Assembly (NCBI RefSeq): GCF_012986595.1
Contig: NZ_JAAQYM010000003.1
Coordinates: 620,001 to 684,000, forward strand
Source: Pseudomonas koreensis
Lineage (GTDB): Bacteria > Pseudomonadota > Gammaproteobacteria > Pseudomonadales > Pseudomonadaceae
Direction: 5' to 3'
Length of the DNA stretch: 64,000 bases
Both the position numbers and the translations under genes were made by a program. The notes beneath the pieces are model-generated. The model was not told where the DNA came from and did no database searches. It saw nothing but the letters and a program-made list of their open reading frames with translations. Below, one piece after another: positions 7,868-18,640 of the stretch; positions within the stretch are counted from its first letter, which is position 1; each line of letters begins with the position of its first letter.

Positions 7868-9047
7868 GCGAACCTCCTTGATCAATAAATGCACAGCGCG
7901 CCCAACCGATGGCGCGTTGTCCACCCGCCGGCAGACGACCGTCGCGCAGGCGGGTGAAGGTAAGCAGATCCGGGCTTTGTTGCAACGAGTAACCGGCAAG
8001 CGCATCGGCACCTTCACAGCCGCGCGCCTTGACGCGCAACTGCGCAGGCCAGGCCGCGTCGAGATTCCCCGGGTTGGCGAGGTGGATGTCGTAGAGGCCG
8101 TCGTGTTCGCTGAAGGTCAGGCCGAGCCGGCTACTTAACGCATCGCCGCGAGCCACGGCGCGCAACGTGGTCAGGCTCCAGGCCCGGCGGTCATTGGGCA
8201 GCGGCAGGCGAAACCAGATCAGCCCGGCCAGATGCGCCGGCGGATCGTCGCGCAGGGCTTTTGCAAGTTGGCTCAGTTGCAACGGATCGGCGAGCAGTTC
8301 CCGGCGCTGCCCATCGCGCTCGAGCGGCACTTCGCCCTCCACCACTGGCGCACCGCCGGTATCCGGCAGCAGCGCCACACCATAGGCCGGCAGCGCCAGA
8401 TAGAACGGTCTGCTGCTGATTTTCCCCCAGTCGCTGGCCCAGCGCCGCGCCTGCCCGGGGTCGAACAACCCGCGTCGCGGATCGCTGACGGCATGCACCT
8501 GCAGCACGCTACTGTCGACCGTGGCCAGTAACGCCGGCAACTGTAGACTGCCGAGCCACGCCGGCAGCGCAGTGATGCTCAGCGCTACGTTGGCTGGCAA
8601 TGCACGGCGCAGATGGGAGAGGAATTCGGCGTAAGCCGACAGACGTGCGTTCCCGGCGTCATGATCGATCTCGACGCCGCTCACGGTCAGCCCTTGCGCT
8701 TGCCAGTCAGCCAGCACCTGCAGAATCTGTGCGGTGACCTGCTGCTGATCGAGTGCCTTGAGCTGACCGTCGAGGCGAATCACCGCAATCAGAGGCCGGC
8801 CGTCATGCTTGAGCAACGGCGCATCGATACGCGCCCGATGCCAGCCGTCATTGGGGAACGCCTGCAAGGCCAGCACGCGCAAGGTCGAGAAATCGTCGCG
8901 ACTGTCTTTCAGCGCAAGCTCATGGGCGGGTGTCCATTGGCGTTGCCAGACATAGAGTTGCTGATCGAGTGGCGCTGCGTCCTGGCGCTCACACGCGCAG
9001 AGCAACAACACAGCCAGCATGGCCGACAACCGGGCGATAACGCGCAT
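7854..9047 (-). CDS. DUF3142-family lipoprotein
   Basis: 397 residues. The N-terminus is a lipoprotein signal (LLLCAC, lipid-anchored Cys at about residue 19). The rest matches my memory of the DUF3142 family, with motifs YVWQRQW, IRLDGQL, VSGVEIDHDAG and IWFRLPL. The pattern of beta strands ending in acidic residues and the phrase EIDHDAG suggest a TIM-barrel glycosidase-like fold, which is inference. It is the first gene of a two-gene unit with the 712-residue exported protein, so they may act together at the envelope. The substrate and activity are unknown. Confidence 0.7.
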   Translation of the reverse strand: MRVIARLSAMLAVLLLCACERQDAAPLDQQLYVWQRQWTPAHELALKDSRDDFSTLRVLALQAFPNDGWHRARIDAPLLKHDGRPLIAVIRLDGQLKALDQQQVTAQILQVLADWQAQGLTVSGVEIDHDAGNARLSAYAEFLSHLRRALPANVALSITALPAWLGSLQLPALLATVDSSVLQVHAVSDPRRGLFDPGQARRWASDWGKISSRPFYLALPAYGVALLPDTGGAPVVEGEVPLERDGQRRELLADPLQLSQLAKALRDDPPAHLAGLIWFRLPLPNDRRAWSLTTLRAVARGDALSSRLGLTFSEHDGLYDIHLANPGNLDAAWPAQLRVKARGCEGADALAGYSLQQSPDLLTFTRLRDGRLPAGGQRAIGWARCAFIDQGGSHVDP

Positions 9048-9095
9048 ACCTTGCAGATCCCTGAGACATCAGGCTGCAAGGTTACACAAAAGCAC

Positions 9096-9923
9096 TCAGG
9101 GCTTGCGGGCAATGATCACCTGACTTTTCGCCACAACCGCATCCAGCGCCTGCTTGATCTGCGCGCCACGCGGCGAATCGAGCACCGCTTGCCAGGTGTC
9201 GGCCCAGTGGTTGAGCAACGGATGATCCGGATGGCTGAAATCGACCTTGGCTTCCCAGAACAGCAACATCCACATCGACCAGTAAAAACCGTACTGGCTG
9301 TGGCTGATGATCTCCAGGCCGGCGTCGCTGACCAGCGCCTTGAACTGCGCTTCGCTGATGATGCGAATGTGGTTGGGCTTCTGGAAATACTCCGGCGCCG
9401 CAATGTCCTTCTGCAGGTCTTCGGAACTGGGGTGCGGCACGCTCAGCAGGTACAGCGCCCCGGACTGGCCGACCCGTACCAGTTCGGCGAGGAACTGCGC
9501 CGGGTCGTCGACGTGTTCGATGACTTCGGTGGACACCACCCGGGTAGCGGTGCCGTCGGCAATCGGCAACGGGTTGCAGTCGGTGACGTGGCATTCGACG
9601 CTGCGCGCCGGGGTGTCGCTCAGGCGTTGGCGGGTGGCCTCGACCTTGGCGCCGTCGATATCGGCAATGATGATCTTCGCCCCGCGCATGCCGCAGAAGT
9701 GCACATTGCCGCCATCGCCACAGCCGACATCAAGCAAGGTGTCATCGGCCGTCACCGGGAAGCCCTTGAACAGCTCGTTGGTCTCCTGGTTGAACCAGCC
9801 GCTGAGCTTGGCATCGTAGAGGCCGAGCATGTACGGATCGACCTTGTCCGCCACCGGGGCGGCGGGCTGCGCGGGGGCCGGTGCAGGCGTCGCCGCCGTG
9901 AGTTTCTTCAATAGGCTCAGCAT
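9096..9923 (-). CDS. SAM-dependent methyltransferase of the common polysaccharide antigen locus
   Basis: 275 residues. A Pro/Ala-rich N-terminal linker (about 12-25) precedes a class I Rossmann methyltransferase. Motif I is TLLDVGCGDGGN at about 63-74, an acidic residue follows the second strand (IIIADIDGAK), and EVIEHVDDPAQF is the post-motif region. It is a paralogue of the methyltransferase two genes upstream, sharing the same linker and the C-terminal ending KSQVIIARKP. In P. aeruginosa the PA5455-PA5459 block beside the A-band cluster has the same set of genes and affects the antigen, so methylation of rhamnan residues is likely. It is the last gene of the minus operon, overlapping the acyltransferase by 7 bases. 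Confidence 0.82.
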   Translation of the reverse strand: MLSLLKKLTAATPAPAPAQPAAPVADKVDPYMLGLYDAKLSGWFNQETNELFKGFPVTADDTLLDVGCGDGGNVHFCGMRGAKIIIADIDGAKVEATRQRLSDTPARSVECHVTDCNPLPIADGTATRVVSTEVIEHVDDPAQFLAELVRVGQSGALYLLSVPHPSSEDLQKDIAAPEYFQKPNHIRIISEAQFKALVSDAGLEIISHSQYGFYWSMWMLLFWEAKVDFSHPDHPLLNHWADTWQAVLDSPRGAQIKQALDAVVAKSQVIIARKP

Positions 9924-11071
9924 GAGGTGGCTCCGGGAGATGAAACGGCAGTTCGGGACGTATCAAGGCGCCGCACCAGGGCAGCCCCACGATTGCGCAT
10001 CGGCATTTCGATAAAACGGTAGTTCAGCTCGCTGAGCAGCACGATCAGGCCGAAGGCGATCAGCAACGTCAGAATCGGGTGCCCGGCCGGGCTCGGCAGA
10101 CCGGCAGCCTGCAGACGAAAGATCAGCTCACGCACCAGCAGATAGGCCGGGATGTGAATCAGGTAAATCCCGTAGGAACGACTGCCGATCCACGCCATCA
10201 GCCGCTGCACAGGGCCCGCCGGCAGCAGGTAATCGCGGTTGTACGAGGCGATCCACACCAGCAACGCGCCGAGCACGGCAATCGAACCGATGCGGTAAGG
10301 CGCGAAGGTGAAACGGTCGGTGGCCATGAAACTCATCAGCAGCGCCACGCCGATCAGCACGGACACGCCGGCCCACGGGCGCCGCAGAAACGTCGGCTGC
10401 CAGCGCGAGTAAGAAGGTTGCGCGCTCCACATCGCCAACAGCACGCCAAGCGCCAGCGCATCGGTGCGTACCACCATCAGCAACGGCGTGCGCAGGGTCA
10501 ACAGTTGCACCGCGACCAGCGCCAGCAAGGCCCAGACCAGATGCTTGCGGCACAGCAGAATCAGCAACGGGAACAGCAGGTAAAACTGCTCCTCCAGGGC
10601 CAGGCTCCAGTAGACGAAACTGCTGCCGTACTCGTAATGAAAGAAACTGTCGGCAAAGCGGAAATTGGCGTACTGCAACACGCCCGCCAGCGTCGCCTGC
10701 AGGTTCGCGTGCAGGCTGCCAAAGGCGCCGGAGCGGTTGAGAAACACGCACGCCATCAGGATCAGCGCCAGCCACAACCAGGCCGAGGGCAGCAGCCTGA
10801 ACACCCGCCGCAGCCAGAAATTGCGCGTCTGCTGCCAATATTCCTGACGCGTCGAGCAGCCTCGCAGCGCAGGAATCAGGCTGCGGGCGATGACAAACCC
10901 GGAGATTGCGAAAAACAGATCAACGCCCCACCACGGCTGCGCCCAGGCGTGGATTTTTTCTAGCAGCGGCACAGTGTCGGTGAACAGGCTGCCCTGCAGG
11001 TGATGGAACAACACCCCGAGGACAGCGATGGCGCGCAGCACCTCGATGTCCATGATCCGCTTGGCACTCAT
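9917..11071 (-). CDS. Acyltransferase-3 family (OafA/YrhL-type) sugar O-acyltransferase
   Basis: 384 residues with about ten hydrophobic segments. The N-terminal signature (DIEVLRAIAVLGVLFHHLQ, then WWGVDLFFAISGFVIARSL) carries the conserved His pair and the FFxISGF motif. The family transfers acetyl or other acyl groups across the inner membrane to polysaccharides. Its place between two methyltransferase genes in an operon with glycosyltransferases points to acetylation of the cell-surface rhamnan or of its cap. It overlaps both neighbours by a few bases, which indicates tight co-translation. Confidence 0.87.
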   Translation of the reverse strand: MSAKRIMDIEVLRAIAVLGVLFHHLQGSLFTDTVPLLEKIHAWAQPWWGVDLFFAISGFVIARSLIPALRGCSTRQEYWQQTRNFWLRRVFRLLPSAWLWLALILMACVFLNRSGAFGSLHANLQATLAGVLQYANFRFADSFFHYEYGSSFVYWSLALEEQFYLLFPLLILLCRKHLVWALLALVAVQLLTLRTPLLMVVRTDALALGVLLAMWSAQPSYSRWQPTFLRRPWAGVSVLIGVALLMSFMATDRFTFAPYRIGSIAVLGALLVWIASYNRDYLLPAGPVQRLMAWIGSRSYGIYLIHIPAYLLVRELIFRLQAAGLPSPAGHPILTLLIAFGLIVLLSELNYRFIEMPMRNRGAALVRRLDTSRTAVSSPGATSC

Positions 11072-11952
11072 GGCTGCCCCCCGGCGCTGGTTTCAGTTGC
11101 CAGCGGCTTGCGCGCGATGATCACCTGGCTCTTGGGCATGAAGCGGTCGAGCATCTGCTTGATGGCCAGGCCGTCGGGCTGCGCCAGCAGGTCCTGCCAG
11201 GTACGCGCCCAGCTCTCCATCAGCGGCGGATACGGCGCCTGAATCCGGTCGCGCACCGCGCCCCCGAGGTCACGGCCGGCAGCGCGTTCGCTGGCCCAGA
11301 AAAAGATCATGCCCATCACCCAGAAGAACCCGCTGGCCTGTCGATGCTCGATCACCAGCCCGGCGTTCTCAACCAGTTCGGCAAAGCGCTGCTCGGTAAA
11401 AATCTGCACATGATTGGGCGTCTGGTAATAACTGGCCGGGGCGATGCCCTGCTGCAGGTGCTCACCCACCGGCGCCGGGACACTCAGCAGGTATTGCGCA
11501 CCGGGGCGGCCCATGCGCACCAGTTCGGCCATGAACGGTTCCGGCTGATCGATGTGTTCCAGCACTTCCATGCACACCACTTTGCTGGCGCAACCGGCGG
11601 CCAGCGGCAATGGCAGACTGTTGCTGACCAGCCCCAGATTCGGCTTGGCGCTTTGTGCCTGAACCTGTCGGGCCAGATCGCGGACCTTGGCATGTTCGCT
11701 ATCGGTAAATATCACCGAGGCGCCCTGCCGCACCGCGAACAGCGTCGCCACGCCTTCTCCGCAACCGACATCGAGCAAGGTGTCGTCAGCGGTGATCGCG
11801 AAGCCTTTGAGCAATTCGCCGCTGTCGGGCAAAAACCAGCCGTCGAGGATCGCGTCATGCAACCCCACGTCCCGTGGCGAAACCTGCACGGACGGTGCAG
11901 GTGCAGCAGGCAACGGTGCCGGGCGCAAGCGTGCGAGCAGGCGCCGAATCAT
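11068..11952 (-). CDS. SAM-dependent methyltransferase of the common polysaccharide antigen locus (second copy)
   Basis: 294 residues from ATG 11952, which overlaps the upstream glycosyltransferase stop as ATGA. A basic, Pro-rich N-terminus (MIRRLLARLRPAPLPAAPAP) leads into the methyltransferase fold: TLLDVGCGEGVATLF (motif I), VIFTDSEHAKV, and MEVLEHIDQPEPF. A late hydrophobic stretch, FFWVMGMIFFW, may dock on the membrane. It is similar throughout to the 275-residue gene downstream, so one arose by duplication. It probably methylates rhamnose residues. The position methylated cannot be inferred. Confidence 0.82.
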   Translation of the reverse strand: MIRRLLARLRPAPLPAAPAPSVQVSPRDVGLHDAILDGWFLPDSGELLKGFAITADDTLLDVGCGEGVATLFAVRQGASVIFTDSEHAKVRDLARQVQAQSAKPNLGLVSNSLPLPLAAGCASKVVCMEVLEHIDQPEPFMAELVRMGRPGAQYLLSVPAPVGEHLQQGIAPASYYQTPNHVQIFTEQRFAELVENAGLVIEHRQASGFFWVMGMIFFWASERAAGRDLGGAVRDRIQAPYPPLMESWARTWQDLLAQPDGLAIKQMLDRFMPKSQVIIARKPLATETSAGGQP

Positions 11953-13253
11953 GCGCCCGAGGCTTCCACGGACAACGACTTGAGCGCTGGCGCGCGCTGG
12001 GCAAAAAACGTCCGCAGCCGCTCCTCGGCGCTCGCCTGACTGCAGAATTTCTGCAGGTTGCGCACGGCATGTTCGGACATCTGCGCGTAGCGCTCGACGT
12101 CGTTTTTCGCCACCGCGTAACTGTCGCGGTACGCCGCGCACAGCGAGTCCCAATCGGTCATGTAGCGCAAGGTGCGATAGGCCGCCCGTGGGTCGTGAGG
12201 CCACGCCGTGAGTTCGTCGGTGGAATCGACGATGAACGCGTTGTCGCTGTCGACGTAGTCGGCCATCGCCGTGTTCAGCGGCGCAATCGCCGGTTTGCCA
12301 CAGGACATGAACTCCATCAGCGGCAGGCACTGCCCTTCGCCGTAGGAACTGTTGACCACGTAACTGGTGGCCTGCACCAGCGCTTCGTAATCGGCGTCCG
12401 CCAGATACCCGTGGATCAGCACGATCCGGCACTGGTAGGACTGGTTCTTGTACAGGTGATGCAACATGTCGCTCAGGGCGTTGGCGATGTCATGGTGCGT
12501 GAGCTTCAGCACCAGGGTGGCATCGGCGACGTCACGGAACGTGGTGCAGAAGGCGCTGATCATGTCCTGCCAGTTCTTGCGCCCGTCGTAAGGGTTGAAC
12601 ACCGAGGTGTAGACCACGCCGTCCAGTTGCAACTGGCAGTCCTGTGGCGGCCCGGCAAACGATAGCGGCGTGCCTTCGCACAACCCTGGTGGACCGTAGG
12701 CGCGCAGGTCTACGCTGCGGCTGTCGAGCAACAGGCCGCGCAACTGCAACTGCACCGCTTCGACCACGGGTTGCTTGCGCAATTGCGCACCGCGGGCGGC
12801 GAAGCGATCCCACACCGGCGCGGGAATCGCGCAGATCGGATAGTCCGCGCCCATCACGTCGCAGACAGCGTCGACAGTAAAGCTCGAATGAGTAATCGCC
12901 ATGCCGCAGGCGTTCAAGACCACGCGCCAGTCATGGCGTGGCTCGCCGTGCCAGCTCTCGGTGGGGATGGTGCTGAACTCCCAGGCAAAGACCGGGATCG
13001 TCGGGCAGGCGTAATGAATCGGTGTACGATGCGGCGGCGAGAACGACAGAAACACGCATGCCTCACCGCGACTCAGGCAATCGAAGTACAAGCGATCGAC
13101 CAGTTCGTCCGGGTTGCTCACCTCAATGACTTGCCCCAGGCGTTCGAGCACGGGGCGAAATTCCTTGAGCACGAAGTAGTAGCTGTACTCGGGACGTCCG
13201 AGATTCTGCTGGATGTTGCTCTTGTTGGTTTCCGAATGAATGATGATCAGCAT
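11949..13253 (-). CDS. Glycosyltransferase (GT4-like) of the common polysaccharide antigen locus
   Basis: 434 residues. The N-terminal domain starts MLIIIHSETNKSNIQQNLGR. The C-terminal GT-B domain has VYTSVFNPYDGRKNW (glycine-rich start of the donor-binding half), and the E-x7-E-like segment SSYGEGQCLPLMEFMSCGKPAIAP typical of retaining GT4 enzymes. It is a paralogue of the 546-residue enzyme encoded just upstream, sharing the LGRPEYSYYFVLK segment. In the PA5455-PA5459 arrangement two such enzymes precede the methyl- and acyltransferases. Its donor is probably a GDP- or UDP-sugar, unproven. It sits in the cytoplasm or at the inner-membrane face. Confidence 0.85.
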   Translation of the reverse strand: MLIIIHSETNKSNIQQNLGRPEYSYYFVLKEFRPVLERLGQVIEVSNPDELVDRLYFDCLSRGEACVFLSFSPPHRTPIHYACPTIPVFAWEFSTIPTESWHGEPRHDWRVVLNACGMAITHSSFTVDAVCDVMGADYPICAIPAPVWDRFAARGAQLRKQPVVEAVQLQLRGLLLDSRSVDLRAYGPPGLCEGTPLSFAGPPQDCQLQLDGVVYTSVFNPYDGRKNWQDMISAFCTTFRDVADATLVLKLTHHDIANALSDMLHHLYKNQSYQCRIVLIHGYLADADYEALVQATSYVVNSSYGEGQCLPLMEFMSCGKPAIAPLNTAMADYVDSDNAFIVDSTDELTAWPHDPRAAYRTLRYMTDWDSLCAAYRDSYAVAKNDVERYAQMSEHAVRNLQKFCSQASAEERLRTFFAQRAPALKSLSVEASGA

Positions 13254-14887
13254 GATGCAGTCCCCGCCTCGGCGATCAGCTGTGGGGCTGCACTCGGCGT
13301 CAGCTGAAAAAATTGCGCCAGACGCTGTTGCACCGGGGCAAAGCTGCAGTACTCGCGCATGCGTTCATTGGCGGCCAGGGCCATGGCCTGATAGGCCGCC
13401 GGATCGTGCCTGGCCATGGCGTAACTGTCCTCGTAGGCCTTTTTCAACGAACCCCAGTCCGGTCGATGGCGCAGGGTGCGATAGAGGATCCGCACATCAT
13501 CCGGCCAGATCGTCGGCTCACGACTGGATTTGACGATGAAGCCGACGCGCTCATCGATGTAGTCGTGCATCGCCGTATGGTCCGGCGCAATCACCGGACG
13601 GGCGCACGACATGAACTCCATCAGCGGCAGGCACAAACCTTCGCAACGGGATGCGTTGACGTAGAAACTGGCCGCACCGTAAAGCCTGGCGAACTCGTCG
13701 TCCTCCAGGTAACCGTGCATGACCACCACCCGACAGGCGAACGGCGACAGCTGCGATAACAAAGTGATCAGGTGCACGTAGTAAGTCGCCAGATCGTTCT
13801 GCGTCATCTTCAACACCAGCGTGGCGTCTTCGACGTCGCGCATGGCCCAGCAGAATGCGGTGATCAGGTGATGCCAGTTCTTGCGCCCGTCTTCAGGGTT
13901 GAACACGCTCACATACACCACGCCGCTGACCTCGGTCTGCACCGTGGCAGTGGTGTCCGGCAGGCTGGCCTGTGGATGCTCGGCTACCGCGGGTGCCTCG
14001 ACATTGACGGCCGTCGGTATTGGCTCAGCTGCTGGCGTGCGCAATCGGAAGAGCTGTCGGCGGACCGCGACCGGGAGCAAGTCGCGAACGGCTTCGTGAT
14101 ACCACAGCAGCAGATTGTGCTTGAGCAAAAATAGCGGCCCCTGGTCACTCGGGGTCGAGGCGGCCCGATAACTTTCGCGCAAGTAGTGCTTGGTGATGAA
14201 CGCACGTCGGCGCAAGGTCAGGGCCGGTGCCGCCTCAGGTTCGGGCTCTGGGTTTGGTCCGGCCGGCACAACGACGTCCGTCAGGTCCCGTGCTTCACAT
14301 TCCTGCTCATTGTGAATGGGCGCAATCAGCCCATCGGCGGACAACCCGAGGGCACGGCTGTCGATGATGCAGCCCTTGATCTGCAGCAAGGCGCCCGGAT
14401 TCACCGGCGCAGCAGGGTATTGCTGGCGCACCCCGGCAAAGCCTTCCCACAACGGCGTGGGCAATACCAGTACGGGGAAATCTTCACCCAGGGTCCGGCG
14501 AATGGCTTGCGCCGTGTGGCTGGACAAGGTGATCGCCCGACCATGGCGCGCGAGGATCCGGCTCCAGTCATGGTGGGCATCTTCTTCGCGAGGATCGACC
14601 GGGATCGAGTCGTACTCCCAAGCAATGACGCAAACCACGGGGCATTGCAGGTCAGTCGGGGTTTTGTGCGGAGGGGCAAACGAAAGAAAGAGGCAGTCCT
14701 GGCCAGCCAGTTGCAACTGCCGGTACAGCGGGTCGACTTCGGCCGCCGTCGACACCACGTGCACCTGCCCAAGGCTTTCCAGCACCGGACGATAGGCCTT
14801 GAGCACGAAGTAATAGCTGTATTCCGGACGGCCCAGACTCTGGCTGATGGAGCGGTCGTTGACGTCCGAATAAAGAATGAAATTCAT
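13247..14887 (-). CDS. Glycosyltransferase (GT4-like), first gene of the minus-strand polysaccharide operon
   Basis: 546 residues from ATG 14887 (MNFILYSDVND). An extension to 14911 is possible, but the chosen start aligns with the downstream paralogue. The GT-B half is recognisable by VYVSVFNPEDGRKNWHHL and ASRCEGLCLPLMEFMSCARPVIAP. Relative to the 434-residue paralogue it carries an insert of about 110 residues (approximately 190-300), rich in Pro, Ala and Glu, containing TLRRRAFITKHYLRESY and a variable linker. The insert could tether or separate domains. It overlaps the next gene by 7 bases and is divergent from rmd across a 427-bp gap. Confidence 0.85.
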   Translation of the reverse strand: MNFILYSDVNDRSISQSLGRPEYSYYFVLKAYRPVLESLGQVHVVSTAAEVDPLYRQLQLAGQDCLFLSFAPPHKTPTDLQCPVVCVIAWEYDSIPVDPREEDAHHDWSRILARHGRAITLSSHTAQAIRRTLGEDFPVLVLPTPLWEGFAGVRQQYPAAPVNPGALLQIKGCIIDSRALGLSADGLIAPIHNEQECEARDLTDVVVPAGPNPEPEPEAAPALTLRRRAFITKHYLRESYRAASTPSDQGPLFLLKHNLLLWYHEAVRDLLPVAVRRQLFRLRTPAAEPIPTAVNVEAPAVAEHPQASLPDTTATVQTEVSGVVYVSVFNPEDGRKNWHHLITAFCWAMRDVEDATLVLKMTQNDLATYYVHLITLLSQLSPFACRVVVMHGYLEDDEFARLYGAASFYVNASRCEGLCLPLMEFMSCARPVIAPDHTAMHDYIDERVGFIVKSSREPTIWPDDVRILYRTLRHRPDWGSLKKAYEDSYAMARHDPAAYQAMALAANERMREYCSFAPVQQRLAQFFQLTPSAAPQLIAEAGTASC

Positions 14888-15314
14888 GGCATCCCACGGT
14901 GAAACCACCATCCCGGCAGTTTCACGCTATGACGGCCAGGCGTCGGATCGAGTCGGGATCACCGCTGCTCGTCTTTCGTCATGGCGCTCGTCTTCGTTCT
15001 TGTTTTAGTGGCTGGTTTCACCCTGTTGCGCAACATCCCCAGTGAACCCGGGGAAATGGCGACGAGGGCCATTCTAAACACATCCGTCGCGAATCCGGGA
15101 ACCGCCCGACGAGAATAAATCGGGCTACGCTGACGAGAACTGACCGGTCACGGTTTGCGCTGTTGAAATTGCTGTGCAATTGGCACAGATTGGTAACAAA
15201 CAAATACAACAACGACTTCGCCCGCCGTCCTGTCGGCTTTTTCATCCGGCCTGACAGACTTCTCCTTAGAGCCTGTGGGAAAGTGGCGAAAGTTAAAGAC
15301 CAAGGGGTCGCTGT
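14888..15314. promoter_or_regulatory. Divergent promoter region of the two polysaccharide operons
   Basis: This 427-bp gap separates the minus operon (modification genes) from the plus operon (rmd to wbpZ), so both promoters must lie here. I see no open reading frame, strong hairpin or recognised operator. A stretch around 15155-15220 is relatively A/T-rich and is the best place for the rmd promoter, but no convincing -35/-10 pair was found. Confidence 0.5.
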
Positions 15315-17194
<1,880 letters not shown>

Positions 17195-17197
17195 GTC

Positions 17198-18640
17198 ATG
17201 CTCATCCCCGTGATTCTGTCCGGCGGCGCCGGCACTCGTTTGTGGCCAGTGTCCCGCGAGGGCCATCCCAAGCCGTTCATGACCCTGCCCGACGGCCAGT
17301 CGTTGCTGGGCAAGACCTATCAGCGTGCTGCCGCATTGCTCGATGGCTGGGGCGACATTGTCACGGTGACCAACCGCGAGTACTACTTCCAGAGCAAGGA
17401 TCACTATTGCGCTGCCCACGTGTCGCGCCATCGCGGGCATTTCCTGCTCGAGCCGAGCGGACGCAACACCGCCCCGGCGATCGCCGCCGCCGCCCTGTCG
17501 CTACAGGCGCTGCATGGCGACGACGCGATCATGGTGGTCATGCCCGCCGACCATTTGATCGTCAATCAGGAGGCACTCAAGACTGCCGTCGAACACGCCG
17601 TCCATCTGGCGAAGGACGGCTACCTGGTGACCTTCGGCGTAGTGCCGACTGCCCCGGAAACCGGCTTCGGCTACATCGAGACCGGCGCACCACTGGACGC
17701 CAAAGGCGCAGCGAAAGTGCAGCGCTTCGTGGAAAAACCCGACCTGCAGACCGCCACGCATTACCTGGAAAGCGGCAACTTCCTGTGGAACTCGGGCATG
17801 TTCTGCTTCACCACCGCCACCCTGATCAACGAACTGCAACAGCACGCCCCCGAGTTGCTGGAGCAGACTCGCACCTGCATGCAGGCCAGCGCCGCGGTGG
17901 AAACCGTCGGTTGCCTGCAACAGGAACTGTCACCGGCACTGTTCGCGGAAATCACCGATATCTCCATCGATTACGCGTTGATGGAACGCTCGGACAAGGT
18001 CGTGGTGGTGCCCGCCGGTTTCGACTGGAGCGACATTGGCTCGTGGGGCGCCGTGGCGGCGCTGATACCCGCCGATGCCGACAATAACCGCGCCAGCGGC
18101 GAAGCGGTCTTCGTCGACAGCCATAACAACTTCGTGCAGAGCGAAGGCCGGCTGGTGGCCGCTGTCGGAGTGGATAACCTGATCATCGTCGACACCGCCG
18201 ACGCGGTGCTGGTGGCCCATGCCGACCGCGCCCAGGACGTGCGGCGTGTCGCCAAGCAGCTCAAGGACAAATCCCACGAAGCCTATCGCCTGCACCGCAC
18301 GGTCAGCCGCCCGTGGGGCACTTACACCGTGCTTGAGGAAGGTCCGCGCTTCAAGATCAAACGTATCGTGGTCAAGCCCGGCGGCAAGCTGTCGCTGCAA
18401 ATGCACCATCACCGCAACGAACACTGGGTGGTGGTCGAAGGCATGGCCAAGGTCACCAACAACGGCACCGGCACGCATCTGGTGGCCAAGAACGAATCGA
18501 CGTTCATTGCCGCCGGACACCGGCATCGCCTGGAAAACCCCGGGGTGATCGACCTGGTGATCATCGAAGTACAAAGCGGCGAATACCTCGGTGAAGACGA
18601 CATCGTGCGCTTCGAAGACCAATACGGCAGGACGGTTTGA
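17198..18640 (+). CDS. wbpW: Bifunctional mannose-1-phosphate guanylyltransferase / mannose-6-phosphate isomerase
   Basis: 480 residues, like WbpW and AlgA. The N-terminal guanylyltransferase has GGAGTRLWPVSREGHPKPF at residues 9-27 and the F-V-E-K-P motif RFVEKPDLQTA. The C-terminal cupin isomerase (from about residue 350) has LQMHHHRNEHWVVVEG with the metal-binding His and Glu residues. It supplies GDP-D-mannose for Gmd. Position between gmd and wzm identifies it as the A-band copy and not the alginate one (algA) or the Psl one (pslB). Confidence 0.94.
   Translation: MLIPVILSGGAGTRLWPVSREGHPKPFMTLPDGQSLLGKTYQRAAALLDGWGDIVTVTNREYYFQSKDHYCAAHVSRHRGHFLLEPSGRNTAPAIAAAALSLQALHGDDAIMVVMPADHLIVNQEALKTAVEHAVHLAKDGYLVTFGVVPTAPETGFGYIETGAPLDAKGAAKVQRFVEKPDLQTATHYLESGNFLWNSGMFCFTTATLINELQQHAPELLEQTRTCMQASAAVETVGCLQQELSPALFAEITDISIDYALMERSDKVVVVPAGFDWSDIGSWGAVAALIPADADNNRASGEAVFVDSHNNFVQSEGRLVAAVGVDNLIIVDTADAVLVAHADRAQDVRRVAKQLKDKSHEAYRLHRTVSRPWGTYTVLEEGPRFKIKRIVVKPGGKLSLQMHHHRNEHWVVVEGMAKVTNNGTGTHLVAKNESTFIAAGHRHRLENPGVIDLVIIEVQSGEYLGEDDIVRFEDQYGRTV

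Noticed and set aside
15175..15200. Sigma-54-like sequence TGGCACAGATTGGTA before rmd
   Set aside because: The -12 element lacks the essential GC, and sigma-54 control of this locus is not expected.
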